DNA of 64,000 nucleotides from Calvatia gigantea (Eukaryota; Basidiomycota; Agaricomycetes; Agaricales; Lycoperdaceae), in NCBI GenBank assembly GCA_025093985.1, contig JACAAK010000010.1:1265501-1329500 (forward strand). Reading direction: 5' to 3'. A model generated the notes under the pieces. That model searched no databases. It worked only from the letters and a program-made list of their open reading frames with translations, and was not told the origin of the DNA. Position numbers and translations under genes: made by a program. Each line of letters opens with the position of its first letter. Position 1 is the stretch's first letter. Positions 20,904-33,869 of this stretch are shown piece after piece.

Positions 20904-22864
20904 TCAAAGATTCCTTCGCTTAATCCCGACCCTACATCCAAGCGGTTTCCTCAAGAAGCCCTCCCGCGTCTCGAGCTATAATAAAAGGTTAATCCTGACA
21001 ACTACCCAGGGTCTTCCCGCTTACCTTTTGATCGGGGTGCTCAAGAACGAAGTGGAACCGACGGAGAATAGATGCGACGATGATAAGCAACTCCAATGCT
21101 GCCAAGTTCCTGCCAACACATGCACTGTAAAGATGTTAGTGATAAGAAAAGAAAGAAAAAAGTCGTTTCAACAAGCGGAGTCACTACTCACCGAGGACCA
21201 ACAGAGAACGGGTTAAATGTCTTCTGAATAGCAGCCTGGTCACCTTCGAGCCATCGCTCCGGCCGATATTCTTCAAAGTCCTCACCCCAGACGTTCGGGT
21301 CACGGTGGATTGTGTAACTGGGTACGCTGAGAACGGTTCCCGCAGGGAAAAATTGACCAGAGACCATCATACCACCCTCGGGCACGAGTCGAGGTAATCC
21401 GAGAGACGAAGTGGAGTGGAGTCGGAGACCCTCATTTATACAAGCATCAAGATAAGGCAGGCGTTTGACTTGTGCTTCTGTTGCTACAAATTCGTCCTCC
21501 GTGCCCAGTTGTTCATCGAGTTCCTTGTGAAGCTTATCTTGTGCTTGGGGGTTGCGAGCGAGGTAGTAAATAATTGCGCAGGTTGAACTTTTGAAAAAGA
21601 ATTAGTGCCGTAATAGTCATAGTGAATTGGAACAACTTACTTCGACGTGGTGTCAGACCCAGCAATGAGTAAGGTAAGAGCCTCTGCAGTCAATTCCTCC
21701 CGTCCCATGGGATTACCATTGGAATCGCGTCCATTTTGCAACTTGCTCAATAAGTCAACGCGGTCCGTTGGTGTAGCCAAACGTTTCGCGACAGCCACGA
21801 TAGCGATACCCGCGAGGTTCTTAACGTCCCTCGAACCTTGTGCGAATCCGGGTAGGCGGCGAACGAGGGGACGCCAAAGGGGTGGGAGAACACCTAGGGA
21901 CATTGAAAATTCACCGCGACCATTAATCACCTTGACGGCAGGAACGCCGACAAGCTCGTCCTGTCTGGTTTCTCTTCCGTAAGAGTTAATCATGCTCTTC
22001 TGGTCTTTGGGAACGAGGGCGATATCTTTGCAAGCTTCGAGCATACCGAAGGGAGCGCCAAAGGCAAGATCTCCAACGATGTCAAAAGCAAGGTAATTTG
22101 TCCCTTGAGCCCCACTATCAGTATTATGAACAGACTAGAAATGCCGAAATTGAGAACTTACAGGGTAAACAGTCTAACCAAAGTCTTCCATCCCTTCCTT
22201 CCCAACCACCTTCGCCGTCGTCTCCAGACATACCCTTTACGGCCATGTCGTACAAACGGTCCCACTGCTTCAAGAGCTGGCCGACATACATACGAACATG
22301 AGGCTCGAACTCGAGGACGCTCTTTTGAGAGAATATATGGGAGACGATCTTGCGCTTGCGAGTATGTTCATTGCGATCCCTCGAGTTGAAGAGACCACGC
22401 TGAATGGAGACAAAGGCATCATAAAAGTTGGACTTGAGTGCGCCGTTTCCGTGGGCGTAGACTAGGCCAAGCGCTTCGGGGTCAGCGATTGACACATGAT
22501 TGGGCGCAATGCGGACAATGGGGCCTGCGCGTGATATTCATCAAACGCCAAGTGGGGCAGTTCATGTTAGCTCAACGTATGGTTGTGATACAAGATCCGA
22601 AGCGAGACTGATTGACATACCGTACTTGAGGTGCATTTCATGTACGACCTCTGAGCGGTGGCCCCCCTTGGATACGTACCCCAGCCATATGTCGGAGAAT
22701 TTTGCGAGGAAGGGACCTGGATATTTGCGAATGCCTTGGGGGTCAATGAGCCATGGGACAAGGTGAGTGAGGATAATAGCGGCCGGAAGGGTACAGGCGG
22801 CCGTCTGAAGGCTGAGATGTTCAGACAGCTTATTCAGAATATCTGTTAGAGTATCCGTAATCAT
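20904..22864 (-). CDS. Cytochrome P450, CYP53-like (benzoate 4-monooxygenase type)
   Basis: This is a membrane-bound P450. CYP53 enzymes hydroxylate benzoate and related phenolics at the para position in the ER with a P450 reductase. The ATG at 22862-22864 gives an N-terminal anchor (TAACTLPAAIILTHLVPWLI). DPQGIRKYPGPFLAKFSDIW, GPIVRIAPNHVSIADPEALG and an I-helix AGSDTTS follow. The ExxR pair is EGLR, the PERW motif is EEYRPERWLEG, and the heme loop is FNPFSVGPRACVGRN with the Cys ligand in the exon after an intron at about 21187. The last exon ends REGFLRKPLGCRVGIKRR before the stop at 20904-20906. All seen junctions keep frame. The CYP53 assignment rests on the overall pattern and is less certain than P450. 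Its 3' end was duplicated to 18968-19545. Confidence 0.88.
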
Positions 22865-24394
22865 GGCAGGAAGGGAATGTGGGGCACTGCAGGAGGGGTG
22901 AGTGGGGAGGGGAGGGGGGCTTAAGTAGTGTTTCGAAATAGACGGTCTTACTAAAGTGCTTGCCAAAAGAACATGGCTAACGTATCGTAGCAAGTATCTC
23001 CCTCTGGTCTGTGCTCCGTCCGTCACTTACCCTGACGTAAATCATATACAATTTGGGAAATACTGCAAGAAGCTGGACGACGGGATCGGTGCCTAGCGGC
23101 TACTTCCCAAATCATGATAGCTCCCAAGTATATCGCCAATCACAGAACCGGAACATTCATTGGACCAATTGCATTCCGAATTCCTGAGGGCGTGTGACGA
23201 AATGTGCGTGTGCGTAGGAACTGAGAAGCACTGGGACTATTGGTCACCGGTCAGCGCCAACCCGTGTCAGCGACTCCGACCGGCCTGGTGCGAGATCCTA
23301 AGGACAACGGATACTTACCACATCGTAAATTGACGAAACTTATTAACAAGGGATGACAGTGAACGGACCAGGAAAATAACTTAGGTTCGGGCGTCCCGGC
23401 CCTTGACACTCCATACTCCCCCGAGTCCCCCAGTCACTCCATGGGATGATCCTTCTGCTTCAGATAGCGCATTCCCAAGTCGCTCGCCGTCTAACGTGGG
23501 CTGACGCGCCATGTACATACACAGGTCCAGAAATCTCTCAAACTCCTTCCCGACGTCACCTATCCACACAAGGGGCCAATTACAGTAACCCTGCTCTTAC
23601 CCCGTCAATCAACATGTGGCACCATACACTTGACACTGATGCGATGGCTAACAAGTTTTCTTAGCCTTTCGTGGAGAAATAAATGAGGAGTCTTTCTGCA
23701 CTCATGGTTAACATCCCTCCTGTGGCAGGGCAGGAAGCTGGACGAAACGTCGCCCTTGAGTGTGCAAAATGTACACGACTCCTGAATAGTGTTACTATAG
23801 GTAAGTGGTTCAGCTCTCGTACCCTGGGCAGCCATGACCGATCCGATGGGATGTCTGCAACAACATCACACAAGGGTGATTGATTGGAGGTGGAATGATA
23901 AAGTACTCGAGAGGAGATAGAGAGTGCACCAGGGTCGGACCAATTCGGACAACCAGTTGCTCCATGTTGCTCCTTGCTGGTCCTGAATGGGACGAGAGGC
24001 CTAACAATCCATCCATGATAGGCTGATAACGGTCGTCTTCACCTGGGGCATTCTGGACCATCGTTATATTGATAGAGCTGTTACAATCCGGTGGGTACAA
24101 TATAAACAGATGTCGCCTTGACTCCGACAATGTTGTCTGATATATATAGGGAATTTTGTTTAAAACCTGAGATGATATAGTACAACAGCAGTCATCTGCA
24201 CATGTTGGCTAGTTTTATGTGAGTTGATATGCCAAAGTCCAACTTATGGTATAGTAAGTATGCCGGAATAATACACCATTGTACAGAGGAAAAAAAGTGG
24301 AATATTGAGCAAAGCCGACCAGGATAGAGTGGAAAGAGAACAGTACGAAGATCGCCCAAGAAAAAAAAAGTGATAGAACTAAAGCACAAACTTA
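22865..24394. other. Intergenic, about 1.5 kb, no gene seen
   Basis: Only short overlapping frames on both strands without motifs or consistent splice signals. The upstream part would carry the P450 promoter. I see no tRNA, no repeat of the flanking genes and no recognised element. Confidence 0.4.
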
Positions 24395-27300
24395 TTATGT
24401 CTCAGTAAACCCAAATCCGGCTCTCCTCGCGGCTTTCAGCAACACAGTCGCATTCGGATCTTCATCTAAATCCCACCCCTCCCTCATAGCAGCAGCAACA
24501 AAACCCTCAATCAATAAAATGGGGTTAGCCATGGAAGTTTCCCTCTCCCAGGTTGATTCGTTGACAGGATATCTTAATACGACACTGCTCGTTAGGCATG
24601 CACGCCGCAACAAGATGAAGCGGGACACTTACCCCTCCCACTCGACCAACCACTCCTCCGTGCGTCCTCTCCCACCTTCAATCTTCACCCTTTTGCCAAT
24701 GATACGTTTCACAAAGTATTCGTCCTCGTCGGGTATTGTCTTGAACGCACAATCTGGTCTTCCACAATCTTCAGATGGGCTCTTGTCTCCGCCTTTTTTT
24801 GGGGAGGTGGTGCCTGGATAAGCCGAGGTGAGAAGGAAGTCAAATGAAGGGCTGCATACATCAAGCTACCTCGAAGTCTGTAGTTACGAAGTCAAGTTAT
24901 TATCTAAGGATAAAAAGGACATATCGTGGCTAAACTCACCGGCCGGAGCTGCAAGGCGGACAGGCAAAAATCTCAGAATTCTCCAACCGTATGTCTCCGA
25001 TTCTTATTCCGACACAACCATAATGGTACCATGCGTTGCAGCTAATAAATGGGCGAAAATACTTAGGAACTCAGCCTCTCGCGCGAAAAGTAAGCTATCT
25101 TACAGGTCGCATTCAACAAACTACATACCAAGGAGGTAGAGTTGATCAATATGACTTCAATAGCTTCAGCTCAAAGAACTCACATTTTTGTCAAACCGAC
25201 TCCCAAGCTTTCTTCACGGGCCAACTGATCCTGACTGGCGAACTTGGTGGATCGTAACCCAACCCCAGACTCCGCCCCGACTGGGAAGCATTCGGTTTCT
25301 TCTTCCCCTCCCCGTTCTCCACAATTTGTTCCTCCTTGTTCCTGGACGACCGCCTCAAGTCCGTACTCCCGCCTGATACAACAGATTCCTTATCCGCAGA
25401 ACGTGTTTTTGCTTTTTTCAGCGGTGGTTCACCATCATCTCCCGAACGAAGTATGGGTGCAGAAACACTGGCACCGAACGACTAGGTGATAGTGCGTTCA
25501 TTCGGTTCTTCCTCTTCACCTTCGTCTGAGCCTTGCTCTTTTTTTCATTTGCTTTCCGCCTCGAGAGGATGTCGCTTAAATCCACCCTTGGCCCCCTCCC
25601 CGCCGTCACACTGGCAGGTCCTGATTGCCTCCTACGTTCCTCGCTTTCGTCTTCATCCCCGTCCTCCTCGATGAACTGAGGCTTCTTATACAATTTGGCG
25701 GGTATAATTTCAGCGTCGTCAGCTGTCCTCCGCACCGATGGGTAGCATCTTTTTCTCTTTTTCTCTCTTCCTCTTCCTCTCCATCTCTCTCTTCTCTCGT
25801 TCTGCCGCCTCCTTTCGTTCCTGCTCCTCCTTCCTCTCTCTTTCCCTTTGTGCTTTTGTCTTCGCGCCCGCCACGATCGGGTTTGCATTTGCATTGCTTG
25901 GTTTGCGTGGATTGGCTCCAATTACAGGTGCTCCCCCTAATCTACCCAACACATTTTCTGAAACCACAGCCCGCGCCTGCGCCGGTGGAGGCGATGGACT
26001 CCCAGTCAAATCGATGTGGTCTATGCTCTTCTCCCCATCTTTACCGTTCCCCAACTTGTTCCCTCTCTCCTCTGTGGGTGTAGTAGGTGTTGACGAGATG
26101 TAAGTCGGACTTTCCTCCCTTCTCTGCTTCTTTTGCCTTCCACCACCCTTCGCACTCGTACCAGAGCCAGCAAACCATATGGATGGTAGCGTATCATTCT
26201 TCTTTCTGTTCGTAGTAGGGCGGGAAGTGGATTTGGTGCGCGTGGCAGAAGATTCAGGGCCTGACCTCCTGCTTGGAGTATTTGTCCCAGCCCCACCCCT
26301 CCCCAAATTGCGCACCAGGACCTCCCTTTCATGAAAGGGTATCTCTATGACATCCATTGACGTACTGTCCAGCTGCGAGATTTCTGTGACAGAGGGTGTC
26401 TGAGCCCCGACGACCGAAGCTAGTGTTTGTTGCTGCTGCTGCTGATTCCTGGTACTCGTATTCCCTGCGTCGTTTCTGATCTCCTCCAACTTTCTCTTCC
26501 TTCCGACTATCCCTCCCCGAGTGCCAACGCCAAAGCTGAGACCGGAACCAAAACTACGCCTGTTCAAAGGAGAGCGGGAAGGGGAGGGCGAGTTTACAGG
26601 TGAAACGTACTCAGGCAAAGGAACTGGTGTCACCGGCCGTTGCGGACGGTTTCGGTCATTACGAACATCGGAATTTTGGTTTTGAATCGGGGGAATAGGC
26701 ACGGCAGGTGAATTGATAGCAGGCGCTGGTGCTGATTCAGGCAATAGAGGTGAGTGTTGTTGGGGCGAAGGTTCCAATTCCTTGTGAGATTCAGCCTCAG
26801 GCTGAACAGCAGCAGAGTCAACGTGGGTATACTCTTGGTCTCCTCCATGTCTGCGCTCATCAGGAACCGTAGAGGCTTCCCTCTCTCCTCCTTTCCTCGG
26901 GTCCTTGCTTCCGGTCTGCTTCCTAGCAGTCTGCCGCACGGGCGAGGCACGCACAGTCCCAAACGACCGAATGGAATTATCTCCACCCGACTTCACCATT
27001 TGCGGTGTAAATGTCCGTATCGACGACCCAGTCGCATCTGTCGTAAACGTCTCTTGTACATCCCCCGCACCTGCCTGTCCCCAGGTCGGACCGTGGCGCC
27101 AACGCTGCTGCTGCTGCTGCTGACGCATGTACAAAGCTGGTGGCGAGGGCCGAGGCGGCTCCGAAGGTAGCAGCTCATCCACTTGATCTTCCTCTTCTTC
27201 ACTCTCTTCGTCCTCTGAAGAAGAAGGCTCGGATAAAGTAGTGAGTTGTGCAAGGATATGTGCCGTTTCTTCTGGTGATATACTCCCGACAACGCGTGTC

Positions 27301-30300
27301 GCTGGAGGTGTACTGGTGGCATCAGGTTCAATAGGTATATCAGCATATGAAAGACAAGGAGAAGATTGAGGTTGCGACGGCTGCGAAGATATAACCTGAG
27401 ATATGTCAATGATTGGTGTTTTCCTCCGTACGATTGGGGACGTAGGCGCGGGAGAAGGCGGAGCAGAGGATGGGACGTGGTCTTCACGGAATTCTGGTGA
27501 CGGTTCTCTTTGAGGTTGAGGTGAGGATGGGGGTGCGAAGCGAGGCAGAGTGGGTTTGAGGGGGGACGGTTCGGGTGAGAGTAGTAGATTTCGAGAGGTT
27601 TCTTGTTCCTCCCTCTCTTCATCTTCATCCCTAGGTCGTTCTTCAGTTTGTTCTTGCTGCTGTCCTGACTGGTCTCCTTCCTCCTGTTCTTCCTTGATTC
27701 TCTCCTCCAGAACTGTCATATCGATCAACTGGGACAGGAGATAGAGTCCCGGTTCTCGACTCTGGCAGGAACAATGGTTCCTTTGCCTTCGGCGCCACCA
27801 ACACCCTATCTTGCCCGACAGGCCCCTGAGGTACAGACGCGGGTTCAGTGTTTCCGAATCCAGATGCGCCTTCACCATTCTCAGTATGTGGATCGATTCT
27901 AGATGAATCCTCCTCAAGCTGTGGTCGTGAGTCTTCCTCGATGGGTTGAATATGATCTTCCCCCTCTGCCTGGATGTAATTCTCCTCCTGTGCTTCGGGA
28001 TCCTCCACTTCCCCATTCGCTTTTTCACTGACAATTTCCCCCGGTTCAGCTTCCGTTAAACCATGTTCCCGCTCATCCCCCATCTCCACTTCCCCATTCG
28101 CTTTTTCACTGACAATTTCCCCCGGTTCAACTTCCATCAAACCATGCTCCCGCTCATCCTCCATCTCCGTTTCAACCTCCCGCTCAATCTCAACTGCAGC
28201 CTCAGGCCCAAACCCGGGCCCAGGTCCCAGCTCATGTTCAGACCCCAACTCAACACTTCCCCCAGCCACCTCGTTTCCCACACTTTGCTCCTTCACATAT
28301 CCCATATCCCCTTCCTCACCAACATCCTCACCCTCATTGCCGCCCTTTTCCTCATCTACTTGTCCATAACCGGCTTCCTCTTCGCCCTCGTCACGGACGA
28401 TATCACTACGGTTTTCACCAACGCCAACATAGTCACTCTCTGGAATGACTGTAGGCTCCCTAGTTGGATACCCGAGCTCGGGCAGCAAGCTCCCAGACAT
28501 TACAGGGGAGGACGCCAGGTTCATCTCCGCAGAATTTAAATGGAACGAGGAGTGTGAAGGTAGGTTCAACGAATGGGCTATGGATGTGATAGATGAGGAT
28601 GGGTTGAGGGGGTGAGCGTATGTCGAGTTAGTGATGGCAAATGCGATGGGGCTAATGGGAGTAGGAGGTTGTTGCTGTAGCGGAATGTCTGGTTGCCCAA
28701 TTGCTAAAGAGGGCGGTCGAGCTTGCGGTGTTTCTTGCAAGTTGAGTTCCGTGTTGTCGTTCGAAATGGGAGGATGAGAATGGTTAGGAGAGGTCCCGGT
28801 GCTAACGTCGGCCCTGGCGTTGGCGTTTGCAGAGGTTTCTGAAGACGGCAGATCAAGTGGTGTTGAAGCTAGAACACAAAGGATGCATGTCAATATTTGA
28901 ATCGTATTAACGAAGAAAGGCAGGCACGAACGTCGCCCTCCACCTATTTTGTACCAGCAAGTTCATGAGATTCACCGATGTAAAAAATGGTCGCGGCATA
29001 CCTTCTTGCGCCCAATTGTTTACGGAGACGCTTTCCAACCCATTACCCGGCCTAGGAGAGACAGGGCTAGCACTGCGTTCCAAATCCAAAGCGTCGAGGT
29101 CGGGATCCGCGGCGCCAGGTTTAAAACTCAAAGCCACGTTGGAAGATCCTTCGATCGGTTGTGTGTTTGTACTTGCGACAGGTCGCTCCATATCAACATC
29201 GACCATATCAACATCCGGGGAGGGAGTCGGGGCTATATGCACACATGAGAAACATAAAGGGTGGACAAACGAGAGGACAGACCTTGGTTTGTATGGCCCG
29301 AAGTTTTACGATGACTTGGATGGGGTACCGTATCCACTAGAGACCAATAACGTGACAATTTCCGGGCTGAAAGAAAGGATTCATACCTTGAGGGTTCGCA
29401 ACGACTCTTGCAGGCGTGGGCGTCTCTGGATTTGAGGCCCCAGCTTCGAAGGCATTTGGGCCGGTACTCTGTTCACCTACAGATCGCATCGGGCTGCTTT
29501 CCAAAACTTGATCCACCACAATCAACATGGGAAAAGAAACATCTGGAAACGGGTAGAAAATAACGCACTATCAGCTTCACGGTCCGCCATTTTCTCAATA
29601 ACTTCCTCAAGCGCAATGTAAATCTCATCCAAGCGACCCATTACAGTCACCCCGCTTCCACCACCATTCTCATAGCTCAACTGCGTCTTCCCAATAAAAG
29701 CTTTGAGAGCTTCAGCTTTTTCAGCAAAACCTTTCAAAGCTTTGGTAGTCGCAGTGTCACTTTGATTTTGAGCTTGGGAGGTAGTCTGGATGTCGTCTCT
29801 GATCTTTGTGACATCTTCTCTGACTTGATTAAAAGAAGTTTTCAAAGAATCGATGTCGACACGAAGAGAATTGAACTGGGGTAAGAGTGCTTCGGCGGTT
29901 TTCTGGGACTGGGTCTCGAGCATTTTTATCACGGTAAGCATAAAATCCGACAGAGTATGGGATTCGGGAGGAGAGGGGTATGCTGAAAAGCCGCCCCCAG
30001 GTCCATAAAGAAGTCCTGGAGTTTGAGCCTGAGCATAAAGCTGCGAGTATGGTTGCAGTTGTGGCTGTGGTTGAGGAGCAGTCTGAGGTCTTTGAACTGA
30101 TGGCTGAGTTTCCGAAGGAGGAAGAGGCACCTGAGAAGATGACGAGGATGCAGTAAGAGAATTCAAAAGATGAGACTGAGCAGTAGCAGCCTGCACAGCG
30201 TCTAAAGGCTGAATCGGTAGAGGACGTGAATATCTTCTTGCGGAAGTAGATTGTCGATTTGCTTACCCCCCGAAACGCCAATGGAAAACGCGAAATGCTC

Positions 30301-30416
30301 GGTCTGTCACTGGTTGATCCAGAACTGGAAGTTGCATTTGGAACATTGGAAATGGACGAAGGTACGGATAAATCAATCCAATCATTACGACCGTTGATGA
30401 TCCATCTAGAGCCCAT
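24395..30416 (-). CDS. Large PHD-finger and chromodomain protein
   Basis: This appears to be one long chromatin protein of roughly 1,600 residues. From the ATG at 30416 (MGSRWIINGRNDWIDLS) it reads through a Gln/Ser/Pro-rich region, a coiled coil (TVIKMLETQSQKTAEALL...VEKMADREAD part), and a long acidic disordered region with a tandem repeat at 28010-28150. A Pro/Ser-rich middle and a charged RERERKEEQERKE segment follow. Near the C-terminus come a PHD-type cluster (ECDLCNAWYHYGCVGI...ACPPC) and a chromodomain (EYFVKRIIGKRVKIEGGRG, EEWLVEWEG-YPVNESTWERE, LIEGF). PHD fingers and chromodomains usually read histone H3 tails, so a nuclear reader role is likely. Oddities: the first Cys pair of the PHD finger is not visible, and frame changes at about 27700, 25700 and 24920 need introns whose ends I could not fix; errors or decay there are possible. 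Several exon joins upstream (30243, 29565, 29390, 28990) are clean. Confidence 0.7.
28010..28150 (-). repeat. In-frame tandem repeat, two copies of about 24 residues
   Basis: Two adjacent copies of a unit of 72-75 bp share CTTCCCCATTCGCTTTTTC ACTGACAATTTCCCCCGGTTC and CATGYTCCCGCTCATCC. In the protein this is DEREHGL(M/T)E(V/A)EPGEIVSEKANGEVE twice, an acidic extension within the disordered part of the chromodomain protein. Confidence 0.85.
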
Positions 30417-31466
30417 AACCGGTCAGTAATGGGCAGAACACGGGGGAACCAACGATAGAGATGGTTGATGGAGACCTTGCGTGAAAGAACCTCACCAATG
30501 GCCATCACCACGTCCCGGCCCGGTCGTCCCACTTGTCTTTCCGAGGCGCAGACACACAGAACCTGAAAGCATGCCCAGGCATACGTCTCTAATGCAGCAC
30601 TCGGAATATGTAGAATGGTTTTTACCAGTGTGTTTCGATATTCGATATGAACTATATAGTGACTACAAATGCTATTGTCCTGAAATTGAAATTATCAGTT
30701 TGTGGCGGCATTTGTTTCTTCTCGTTGTCACTGGCACTTGTCACTGCCAATCTCACTAGGGACTTGGTCAACTTTATCATTGGATTTCTGATCCATATCA
30801 AGCAGAAGCACCATCGTTCAAGGTCCCAGTGTTTCCCGCACGGACCCCCCCCCCCCAAGTGTCTCCAGTGCCTTATCAAATTGCGCCCCAAGTTTACGAC
30901 CGAACGGCTTCTGCTCTCAGAGCTATACCTATTCTGTTCGCTTTAAGTCTTGTCACTGTCTCAGTACTTTTGATACCACTGTGGTAACGAGTAAGATAAT
31001 TCTGTGTGTGATGAGGCACATACCCTTTTCTTGTTCTTGTTCTTGCCCACTGGTTGAGGTTGTGGATGTATTTTCACTTACATTGTTCACTCCTTCATAT
31101 GATATACTAGCAATGTCTGATGCAGGAGAGTTTTCTGTTTTGTGGATGATACTTATGTGATCCGGAGCCGGGCGCATGGCAAATGGGGGTAATGGCAACT
31201 CGGCATCAAGGTCAAGGTTTCCTCTTGGATCTCGATCAGCCCGTCGGTCCTGAGGCAGCTTCATTCCGGGTTCAACTTGAACTGCCCAAAGGCGTTTCTG
31301 GGCCTACAATTGGGTGCATGCCTGAGTTTCCTGCCAGGCAACCGAAATACACACTTGCAAGATTAACTCTCGTCAATCGGGCAGTGATCACCACTCAGCT
31401 TCTCGTTTCTGCAACACCACCTGCTCTGTGCCTCCAATTGCAGCACGTCAGATAAGCCAAGCAATT
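30417..31466. other. Intergenic, about 1 kb
   Basis: Contains a run of ten or more C at about 30847 and no supported gene. Frames at 30481-30759 and 31183-31455 (plus) have no motifs. It should hold the promoters of the divergent chromodomain gene (minus) and monooxygenase gene (plus). Confidence 0.4.
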
Positions 31467-33216
31467 ATGGAATTACCTGGTACAGCACCATTCTCGTCTC
31501 TTCCTATCTACTGAATTGAACGTTCAAACTCTTAGGCGTTGTACTCGATCCTCAACCCCACTTTGCCAATGGTACGGACCAGAAGACAATATGCATCATA
31601 GGAGCCGGGCCATCGGGCCTTGCTGCTCTCGAAGCGGCACTAGAAAGCGGGCAATATAAGTCGGGTAAATGGCTTCCCGTCGTTTTTGAATCTCGAGAGG
31701 ATGTTGGTGGCATCTGGTACGTACTGAGCTTCGTCTTCACCCTCGCCACTCAACGTTCAACGCTGTGTGCCGCAGGTTACCAGCACCTCCAGAGTCTGCT
31801 GATCCCCCTCTTACACCTCTCTACGACTCCCTTACGACTAACCTCCCACACCCAGTCATGGGTTACACTTCCTACCTCTTCCCTCCAGAAACACCCCTCT
31901 TCCCAGTCGCTGATAAAGTTCTCAAATACCTCAAAGACTACACCTCACACTTCTCCCTTCGCCCTCACATCAAATTCAACACTCGTGTAACTTCGGTAAC
32001 ATATACCCCAAACCAACAACGCCCCTGGCTTGTCCAAACCTCTCCGAACGATGAAGCCTACTACTTCGACTTTATCATGGTCTGCAACGGACACTATCGC
32101 GTCCCTCGTTACCCTCCGCTTCCTGGCCTTTCCGAATGGCTCAACGCGCACAAAGCATCACATTCGGTGTACTACCGCCATCCTATCCCGATCTACAAAG
32201 ACAAAACGCTCCTCATCATTGGTGCAGGTCCTTCAGGCTGTGATCTCTTCTTAGATCTCCAAGGCTATGCATCTAAGGTAGTCCTCTCTGGTTCCGAGGT
32301 ACCTGCTGCAGTGGATTTAAGCGGTGTCATCACCCGCCCGCGGGTCACCTCCTTTAGCACAGACCCGTCCATCGGCAAAGTTACGTTCGCCGATGGAACC
32401 TTTGAAACTGGCATAGACCATTGTATACTCGCAACGGGCTACTGTCAGTCTTTCCCATTCCTCCAGCCACCTATCATGCAATCGGGACACCCACCGGGGG
32501 TTCCGCCACTCCCAAAAGCATTATTCAATGCGTCACATAGTGTCTTTCCGCTCACCCGACATTTATGGCCCTTACAATCGTTCTTCCCACCCGAACTAAT
32601 GACCTTCCTCGGACTCCCAATGCGCGTCTCACCACTCCCGCTCATTGAAGCACAAGCCCGCGCTGCCTTACGTGCTTTCGACACCTTCACCAATAGCGGC
32701 AAGGGTATTGATGAACAAGCCGCAGCCGTGGATGTCATGACCCGCTGGGAAAGCCTAAAATCCAAATTCAACGGGAACGAAGAGAGCGTGCTTAAATATT
32801 GGAATCACTTTGAAACGCTAGAACAGTTTGAGTACCGGGATGCGTTGTCTGTTTTTGCTGAGACAGAGCCTCCGCCTCTTAATCCGCCTCAACTGAATCC
32901 GAGCTCTGGGAAAACATGGAGCCAGGAGCTGCTTGATAATCCTCCCAGCTCCAACTCCCTATCCCCAATTTCACAACCAGAAAGCCAGGGAGGCGAACAG
33001 CGGAAAGTTATCCGGGCGCAGGACTGGGAAAAGGAGATGTACATTAAGAAAGATATATTGCGAAGGACATGGGTTCGGATTGAGAAGAGTGGGGGTGCGG
33101 AAAAGTGGTTAAAAGGTGTTGGAAAGAACGGAGTGGAGGATTGGGTAGACTTTATGAAGCGGGTTGCCAAATACGGAGAGGAGCTGGAGCGGGAGGAGGA
33201 GAAGGCAAGGCTTTGA
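31467..33216 (+). CDS. Flavin-containing monooxygenase
   Basis: This FAD/NADPH-dependent monooxygenase inserts oxygen at N or S atoms of substrates; the substrate here is unknown. Three exons (31467-31479, 31536-31716, 31776-33216) give 544 residues. The first exon encodes only MELPG, and the FAD-binding Rossmann motif GAGPSGLAALEAA follows at once, with FESREDVGGIW completing the FAD site. A second dinucleotide motif (LLIIGAGPSGCDLFL) should bind NADPH, and CILATGYCQSFPFL is the ATGY signature of the family. The C-terminal part is helical and charged, with no extra domain. There is no signal peptide or membrane anchor. The size is normal for fungal FMO-like proteins. Confidence 0.88.
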
Positions 33217-33869
33217 TTTGACTTCTTTCCATCGATTCCTGAAGGATGCGGGTCCCAACTACCGAGTATACCCACTTTCGTGCTCCCTGTGGCTATACAA
33301 CTTTGAAATGCCAGTTAGACCTCGGATGATTTGCGCGAGTTTCTCAGCATCTGCTATCATCTGACCCTTCCCATCAGGACGTTTTCGATGTACTCTAACC
33401 TGCGGGAAAAATGGGCCTCATACGATGGTACTCTCTTAGAGGCCATGGTTTTATTTTATACACCCAAACATTTACTCAAATAACGTGACCAGCATTTTTA
33501 GCTCCCCAAAGTCAAACACACCAGTGATCAGAGCAACGTCACATCGACACCGATCTCAACAATCTACTGAGTTCTCAAAGAATACTATTTCTCCAATTCT
33601 CCCCCTCAAGGTCCGGTTTCTCCGTGTTGAAGTTCTTCGGTGCCATTCAACGGTAAGCAAGGCCCCATCACATGTTCTCGCCACGCCGGGCGGGCCTTCT
33701 AGGACCGCCAGGTCGGATTTATTTAACACAGTGAGAATTCGGAAACATATGACACAGGGATCATCCTCGAATAAACTCCTACATAAATATTTGACGGCAG
33801 ACCACCCAGAGACATAATTCACATAACCCACGAACACAAACCTTAGCGTGTGAGGTAGTCCACAGCAAA
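33217..33869. other. Intergenic between monooxygenase and galactanase
   Basis: No supported gene; short frames on both strands only. It is probably the 3' flank of the monooxygenase gene and the promoter of the GH53 gene. Confidence 0.4.

Noticed and set aside
25418..25921. Separate small basic protein inside the chromodomain gene
   Set aside because: Its 5' half is a shadow of the RERERKEEQ region in another frame. Only the part after about 25740 is plausible coding and it is better explained as a later exon of the large gene.
28063..28539. Plus-strand hydrophobic frame resembling a membrane protein
   Set aside because: It is antisense to the acidic repeat region of the chromodomain gene; the hydrophobicity comes from reading Glu/Asp codons in reverse.
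30840..30862. C-run as a regulatory element
   Set aside because: A simple homopolymer with no further structure; may also be length-uncertain.
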